Origin: PBB1 sp046154125
GTDB lineage: Bacteria; Pseudomonadota; Gammaproteobacteria; Burkholderiales; Burkholderiaceae_C
Assembly: GCA_046154125.1 (NCBI GenBank)
Contig: JBJXEJ010000121.1
Span: 1 to 9,539 of the forward strand
Length of the DNA stretch: 9,539 nt
Direction of reading: 5' to 3'
Shown here: positions 5,741 to 9,539 of the stretch, piece after piece
Layout of the letters: each line of letters opens with the position of its first letter
Position numbering within the stretch: the stretch's first letter is position 1
Translations under genes and position numbers: made by a program
Notes under the pieces: model-generated
The model's database searches: none
What the model saw: only the letters and a program-made list of their open reading frames with translations
What the model was told of the DNA's origin: nothing

Positions 5741-7357
5741 TCAAGCCGCGCCAATCACCGCATCGACCATGCCCTGTGCTTCCAGCTGGAGGCGCTGCAA
5801 GTGGTCGGTCCCCTGAAAGCTCTCGGCGTAGATCTTGTAGATGTCCTCGGTGCCCGAAGGCCGCACCGCGAACCAGCCGCTGGCCGCGCTGACCTTGATG
5901 CCGGCCAGGGCCGCCCCGTTGCCCGGCGCGCGAGTGACGATGGATTCGATCGTTTCTCCCGCCAGCTCGGTGGACCCGACCTGCTGCGCCGACAGCGCGG
6001 ACAGGCACTGTTTCTGCCGTGCGGTGGCGGGCGCCTCGACCAGGCAGGACACCGGATTTCCGAGTTGCTCTGCCAGTTCGACATACAGATCGCCCGGATC
6101 GCGCCCCGTCACTGCCGTGATCTCGGCCGCCAGCAGCGCTGCGACGATGCCGTCCTTGTCGGTGGTCCAGACGGAGCCGTCGCACCGCAGGAAGCTCGCG
6201 CCGGCGCTCTCCTCACCCGCGAAGCCCAGAATGCCGTCGCGCAGGCCGGCCGAGAACCATTTGAATCCTGCGGGCACCTCGAAGACCCGGCGTCCCAGAC
6301 GCGCTGCCACGCGCTCGATCAGCTGCGTGCTGACCACCGTCTTGCCGACGGCGGTCCGCACTCCCCATCGGGGTCGGTGCCGGAACAGATGGTCGATGGC
6401 GACGCACAGGAAGTGGTTCGGTGGCAGCAGACCGTGCAGCGGGGTGACGATGCCGTGGCGGTCATGGTCGGTGTCGCAGGCGAAAGCGATGTCGAAGCGA
6501 TCCTTCAGCGCGATCAAGCGCTGCATCGCGTCAGATGATGACGGGTCCATGCGGATCTGCCCGTCCCAGTCCAGCGTCATGAAGCTGAAGGTGGGATCGA
6601 CGACATCGCTGACCACGGTCAGATCCAGGCGGTGGCGCTCGGCGATCGCGGGCCAGTAGTGCACGCCGGCGCCGCCCAGCGGATCGACGCCCATGCGAAC
6701 CCTGGCGTTCCGGATCGCGTCGAGGTCGATCACCTGCCCCAGGTCGGCCACGTAGGTGCTGCGGTAGTCATGTCGGTGCGTGGTGGAGGCTCGCAGCGCC
6801 GCCGCAGGCGTCATGCGCTTCACCCCTGCGAGCCCGGTTTCCAGGTAGCGATTGGCAGCAGCCTCGACCCAGCCCGTCACATCCGGTCCAGCCGGGCCAC
6901 CGTGCGGCGGGTTGTACTTGAATCCGCCATCCCGAGGTGGATTGTGCGAAGGCGTGATGACGATGCCGTCGGCCAGTCCTGCACCGTGGGCCAGGTTGCG
7001 CCCTCCGTTGTGTCTCAGGATCGCGTGCGACACGGCAGGCGTCGGTGTGTATTCATCGTCCAGGGACAGCATCAGCTCGACGCCATTGGCCGCGAGCACT
7101 CCGGTGGCGCTGGTGCGGGCCGGTGCCGACAACGCATGCGTGTCGGCTCCCAGGAACAGCGGCCCGGTGATGCCCTGCGCGCGACGACGGTCGCACAGGG
7201 CCTGCGTGATCGCCAGAACGTGCCATTCGTTGAACGCGATGTCGAGGGCCGAACCGCGATGCCCCGACGTCCCGAACGCGACGCGCTGGGCGCCAAGCGT
7301 CGGATCGGGCCGGTCCTCGAAGTACGCTGCGATCAGCCTGGGCACATCGACCAGCAC
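5741..7357 (-). CDS. pgm: Phosphoglucomutase (alpha-D-glucose specific)
   Basis: A 538-aa protein, close to the 546 aa of E. coli Pgm and collinear with it. It interconverts glucose-1-phosphate and glucose-6-phosphate, linking glycogen and sugar-nucleotide metabolism to central carbon. Visible motifs are FGTSGHRG (28-35), the phosphoserine loop TPSHNPP with catalytic Ser137, the metal site DTDHDR (295-300), the sugar-binding loop GEESAGAS (381-388) and the phosphate-binding loop RPSGTED (499-505). The start is uncertain. The first possible codon is GTG at 7357-7355, giving an N-terminus several residues shorter than the E. coli protein; there is no clear Shine-Dalgarno, and a 20-bp palindrome occupies that region. 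It lies 35 bp after the PRC-barrel gene on the same strand, probably one operon, and is convergent with ackA 26 bp away. Confidence 0.97.
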   Translation of the reverse strand: MLVDVPRLIAAYFEDRPDPTLGAQRVAFGTSGHRGSALDIAFNEWHVLAITQALCDRRRAQGITGPLFLGADTHALSAPARTSATGVLAANGVELMLSLDDEYTPTPAVSHAILRHNGGRNLAHGAGLADGIVITPSHNPPRDGGFKYNPPHGGPAGPDVTGWVEAAANRYLETGLAGVKRMTPAAALRASTTHRHDYRSTYVADLGQVIDLDAIRNARVRMGVDPLGGAGVHYWPAIAERHRLDLTVVSDVVDPTFSFMTLDWDGQIRMDPSSSDAMQRLIALKDRFDIAFACDTDHDRHGIVTPLHGLLPPNHFLCVAIDHLFRHRPRWGVRTAVGKTVVSTQLIERVAARLGRRVFEVPAGFKWFSAGLRDGILGFAGEESAGASFLRCDGSVWTTDKDGIVAALLAAEITAVTGRDPGDLYVELAEQLGNPVSCLVEAPATARQKQCLSALSAQQVGSTELAGETIESIVTRAPGNGAALAGIKVSAASGWFAVRPSGTEDIYKIYAESFQGTDHLQRLQLEAQGMVDAVIGAA

Positions 7358-7366
7358 AGACAGCGG

Positions 7367-7386
7367 CGCTGGCCGGCCGGCCAGCG
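7367..7386. repeat. 20-bp perfect palindrome between PRC gene and pgm
   Basis: The sequence CGCTGGCCGGCCGGCCAGCG equals its own inverse complement over all 20 bases and can form an eight-bp GC stem with a four-base loop. It fills most of the 35-bp gap between the PRC-barrel stop and the pgm GTG, ending nine bases before that start, where a ribosome binding site should be. It could hinder pgm translation, stabilise the upstream message or bind a dimeric protein. No T-tract follows it. Confidence 0.6.
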
Positions 7387-7392
7387 GACTTT

Positions 7393-8214
7393 TCAGGATT
7401 CGTACCCGACCGTGGTGCTGCCCGCCCAGTACCCGCGCCGGCCGTAATGCCGGTACAGGCTCAGGTCCTGATCACGGCTCCAGTCCGCAGTCGCGTCGTA
7501 GGCGGGCGAGTTCTTGATCGACTCGCGGCTGAGATCGACCGAGACACTCCGCTCTGACCAGTGGACGCCCTGGATCCACGGCGGAGCGATCAGCACCTTG
7601 TGTCCGACCCACCAGTTGCTGGTGTCGACGACCAGGTAGCGAATGGCCCAGGTCTCGTCGTCGAAGAGAAAGCCCGCGACGTGGCCGATGTCGCCATCGT
7701 TGGCGTGGATGTGATATCCGACCAGGGCGTTGCAGCTGCGCAGGTGCGGGTCGTCGTTGCGGTGGCGTGCCCGTTCGTCACGCAGGTAGGCTTCCAGTTC
7801 ACGCTCACGCTCCAACCGATCGATGCGCTGCCCGGTATGGCCCGGAGCCATCTCGTAGGGATACAGGCCGTCGGCCCACAGGCCGCCGCCGCCCCAGTAG
7901 TACGGAAGCCCGTAATAGCCCAGGACCGCCTCTTCGTTCTGCCTCGAAACCGGCTTGTCGGTGTCGATGTCCGGACTGTTCCTGACCTGTTCCCGGGTCA
8001 GCGATACCGGCAGCATCTGCTCCAGCCAGTGTGGATGATTCACGGCGATCGGCGAGATCAGCACCTTCCGGCTCGACAGCCACGAGCCCGCTTCCACCAC
8101 GAAGTAGCGAATGGCCCAGGCGTCGTCGTCGAAATAGAAGTCCTTGACTGTCCCGATCTCGCCATCGGTGGCGCTGATCGCGTAGTTCTCGAGGTCTTTC
8201 ATGCTGCGCAACAT
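7393..8214 (-). CDS. Tandem PRC-barrel domain protein
   Basis: A 273-aa soluble protein whose ATG follows AAGGAAG by about nine bases. It contains two PRC-barrel-like domains, residues 1-82 and about 158-238. The copies match: DGEIGTVKDFYFDDDAWAIRYFVVEAGSW against DGDIGHVAGFLFDDETWAIRYLVVDTSNW, then KVLIS/KVLIA, and VSLTREQVRNSP against VDLSRESIKNSP. Each copy is followed by a Tyr/Trp/Gly segment (YYGLPYYWGGG, HYGRRGYW). Between them is an acidic-basic helix (RLERERELEAYLRDERARHR) that may act as a spacer or coiled coil. PRC-barrels occur in photosynthetic reaction centre H subunits, RimM and many small stress-associated proteins. They usually mediate binding rather than catalysis. No signal peptide or membrane helix is seen. 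It precedes pgm by 35 bp and is divergent from xfp. Its precise role is unknown. Confidence 0.9.
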   Translation of the reverse strand: MLRSMKDLENYAISATDGEIGTVKDFYFDDDAWAIRYFVVEAGSWLSSRKVLISPIAVNHPHWLEQMLPVSLTREQVRNSPDIDTDKPVSRQNEEAVLGYYGLPYYWGGGGLWADGLYPYEMAPGHTGQRIDRLERERELEAYLRDERARHRNDDPHLRSCNALVGYHIHANDGDIGHVAGFLFDDETWAIRYLVVDTSNWWVGHKVLIAPPWIQGVHWSERSVSVDLSRESIKNSPAYDATADWSRDQDLSLYRHYGRRGYWAGSTTVGYES

Positions 8215-8548
8215 CGGGGGTCTTCCTTTGAATGTGCAGACCGCTCGGCATCGGACAGATGCGTTCGCGGTCCGCGTGGGCGATGGACTTCACCAGTGAA
8301 CTGAGGTCACCCTGCGGGTGATGAATGGCGCGAGCAGGTGATCTCGCCCAATGTCCTCTCGGCCCGAGGTTGTCGTCTGTTCGCTGGCGCACGCCGGTAC
8401 CCGACGCTGATCCGGGATCGGCAAGCGGTCTCGCATCGGAGCCGCCGTGTTCCCCAGCGCACAGACCATCCGGACACAAGGACCTAAGTTCGATCCGGCC
8501 TGTTCGCGTTCTTCGACGCGAGCCATCGAACGCCGGAATCCCTGAACG
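8215..8548. promoter_or_regulatory. Divergent intergenic region between PRC gene and xfp
   Basis: This 334-bp stretch must carry the promoters for the PRC-pgm pair (minus) and xfp (plus). I could not identify a convincing -35/-10 pair or sigma-54 site. It holds a leader (8218-8245) nearly identical to that of the PLD gene. It also holds two adjacent dyads: TTCAC-CA-GTGAA at 8289-8300, and TCACCC-TGC-GGGTGA at 8307-8321. A weaker GCGAG/CTCGC pair follows around 8332-8350. The dyads are operator-sized, but no regulator can be named. Open frames on both strands here have poor codon use and are not called as genes. Confidence 0.4.
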
Positions 8549-9539
8549 ATGAAAACCGATCCGCTGTCGCCTGAACTGCTCCACCGGATGGACGCCTACT
8601 GGCGGGCCGCGAACTACCTCTCGGTGGGGCAGCTTTACCTCTACGACAACCCGCTGCTGCGCGAGCCGCTGACGATGGCTCACATCAAGCCCCTGGTGGT
8701 CGGCCACTGGGGCACGGTGCCCGGACAGAACTTCATCTACGTTCACCTGAACCGCGCGATACAGAAATACGAGCTGAACGTGTTCTACGTCTCCGGCCCC
8801 GGGCACGGCGGCGCTGCGCTGGTCGGCAATGTCTATCTGGAAGGCACCTGGAGCGAGGTGTATCCCGACGTCACGCAAGATCTGGCCGGCATGAAGAAGC
8901 TGTTCAAGCAGTTCTCGTTTCCGGGTGGCATCCCAAGCCACGCGGCGCCCGAAACGCCGGGATCGATCCATGAAGGGGGCGAGCTCGGCTACGCGGTGTC
9001 TCACGCCTACGGTGCCGTGTTTGACAATCCGGACTTGGTTGTCGCCTGCGTAGTAGGCGACGGCGAGGCGGAGACGGGACCGCTTGCGACTGCGTGGCAC
9101 TCGAATAAGTTCCTGAATCCCGCGAACGACGGGGCGGTGCTGCCGATCCTTCATTTGAACGGCTACAAAATTGCCAATCCTACCGTGCTGGCGCGTCTGC
9201 CGCATGAGGAACTCGAATCGTTGTTCGTCGGCTACGGCTACGAGCCACTTTTCGTCGAGGGCGACGACCCAATGACGATGCATGCGCAAATGGCCATTAC
9301 CATCGACTCTGCCCTCGGTCGCATCCGTGACATTCAGCAGGCAGCACGAACCCGCGGCGAAACGTTGCGTCCCCGTTGGCCTATGATCATCCTGCGCACG
9401 CCCAAGGGCTGGACCGGGCCGAAGAGCGTAGACGGCCAGCCCACCGAAGGTTCCTGGCGCTCGCATCAGGTACCGCTATCGGACGTAGCAAGCAAAGCCG
9501 GCCACCTACAGATCCTCGAGGAATGGCTGAAAAGCTATC
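8549..9539 (+). CDS. xfp: Phosphoketolase (Xfp), 5' part only
   Basis: The first 330 codons of a family usually near 790 aa; the frame is open at the window end, so the truncation is artificial. The ATG is fixed by an in-frame TGA two codons upstream; the ribosome binding site is weak. It is a thiamine-diphosphate enzyme that cleaves xylulose-5-phosphate (often also fructose-6-phosphate) with phosphate, giving acetyl phosphate plus glyceraldehyde-3-phosphate or erythrose-4-phosphate. Catalytic histidines His53, His86 and His131 match the spacing of His64, His97 and His142 in the Bifidobacterium enzyme. The signatures EGGELGY (142-148) and GDGEAETG (170-177, diphosphate and magnesium binding, with NGYKIAN following) are intact. 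Substrate range cannot be read from this half. About 16% of codons end in A/T in the first 150 and about 29% in the next 180. Confidence 0.96.
   Translation, partial: MKTDPLSPELLHRMDAYWRAANYLSVGQLYLYDNPLLREPLTMAHIKPLVVGHWGTVPGQNFIYVHLNRAIQKYELNVFYVSGPGHGGAALVGNVYLEGTWSEVYPDVTQDLAGMKKLFKQFSFPGGIPSHAAPETPGSIHEGGELGYAVSHAYGAVFDNPDLVVACVVGDGEAETGPLATAWHSNKFLNPANDGAVLPILHLNGYKIANPTVLARLPHEELESLFVGYGYEPLFVEGDDPMTMHAQMAITIDSALGRIRDIQQAARTRGETLRPRWPMIILRTPKGWTGPKSVDGQPTEGSWRSHQVPLSDVASKAGHLQILEEWLKSY

Noticed and set aside
8290..8526. Minus-strand 78-codon frame upstream of the PRC gene
   Set aside because: It shows no recognisable motif and no ribosome binding site, and it ends inside the dyad region. 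It is probably a chance open frame in GC-rich DNA.
8325..8552. Plus-strand 75-codon frame overlapping the xfp start as ATGA
   Set aside because: Codon use is unlike the neighbours (AGA, AGG, CGA and many A/T-ending codons), it lacks a good ribosome binding site, and the peptide is compositionally random. It also covers the region expected to hold the promoters.
7805..9466. 553-codon minus-strand frame antisense to xfp and part of the PRC gene
   Set aside because: It is the antisense shadow of the xfp coding sequence, which has intact catalytic motifs, and it shows no protein family features.

Overview
The window is high-GC DNA with strongly G/C-ending codons, most consistent with a betaproteobacterium or a relative. 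This is inferred from composition and gene families; no rRNA or other marker is present. It looks like ordinary chromosome with the edge of a mobile element at its left end.

Left end (about 1-703). This part differs in codon use from the rest. It holds a small helix-turn-helix protein on the minus strand, a possible 56-aa partner whose start overlaps its stop, a perfect DnaA-box 9-mer and a bulged hairpin. Just upstream of the HTH gene, at 676-703, is a sequence resembling the chromosome-dimer site dif. The central hexamer is intact, the XerD arm matches at 9 of 11 bases and the XerC arm is degenerate. I read this as a possible junction of a Xer-integrated, filamentous-phage-like element with the host chromosome. 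That is the most unusual signal here, and it is an inference.

Envelope block (835-4506). A phospholipase D/cardiolipin synthase-like lipoprotein on the minus strand is divergent from a secreted, aromatic-rich protein with a long Gln/Pro/Arg tail. An exported protein of unknown function follows, and its stop codon overlaps the start of acetate kinase.

Carbon block (4506-9539). This contains ackA (acetate kinase, plus strand), a convergent minus-strand pair made of a double PRC-barrel gene followed by pgm (phosphoglucomutase), and, divergent from the PRC gene, xfp (phosphoketolase), cut off by the window end after 330 codons. Together these could carry glucose-1-phosphate from glycogen to glucose-6-phosphate. 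Phosphoketolase could then cleave xylulose-5-phosphate or fructose-6-phosphate to acetyl phosphate, and acetate kinase could make ATP and acetate from it. Each enzyme assignment is strong; their joint operation is inferred from adjacency.

Smaller signals include a 20-bp perfect palindrome just before the pgm start, near-identical leaders before the PLD and PRC genes, several intergenic dyads and a codon-use shift inside xfp. I found no tRNA, rRNA, CRISPR array, transposase or convincing intrinsic terminator with a T-tract.
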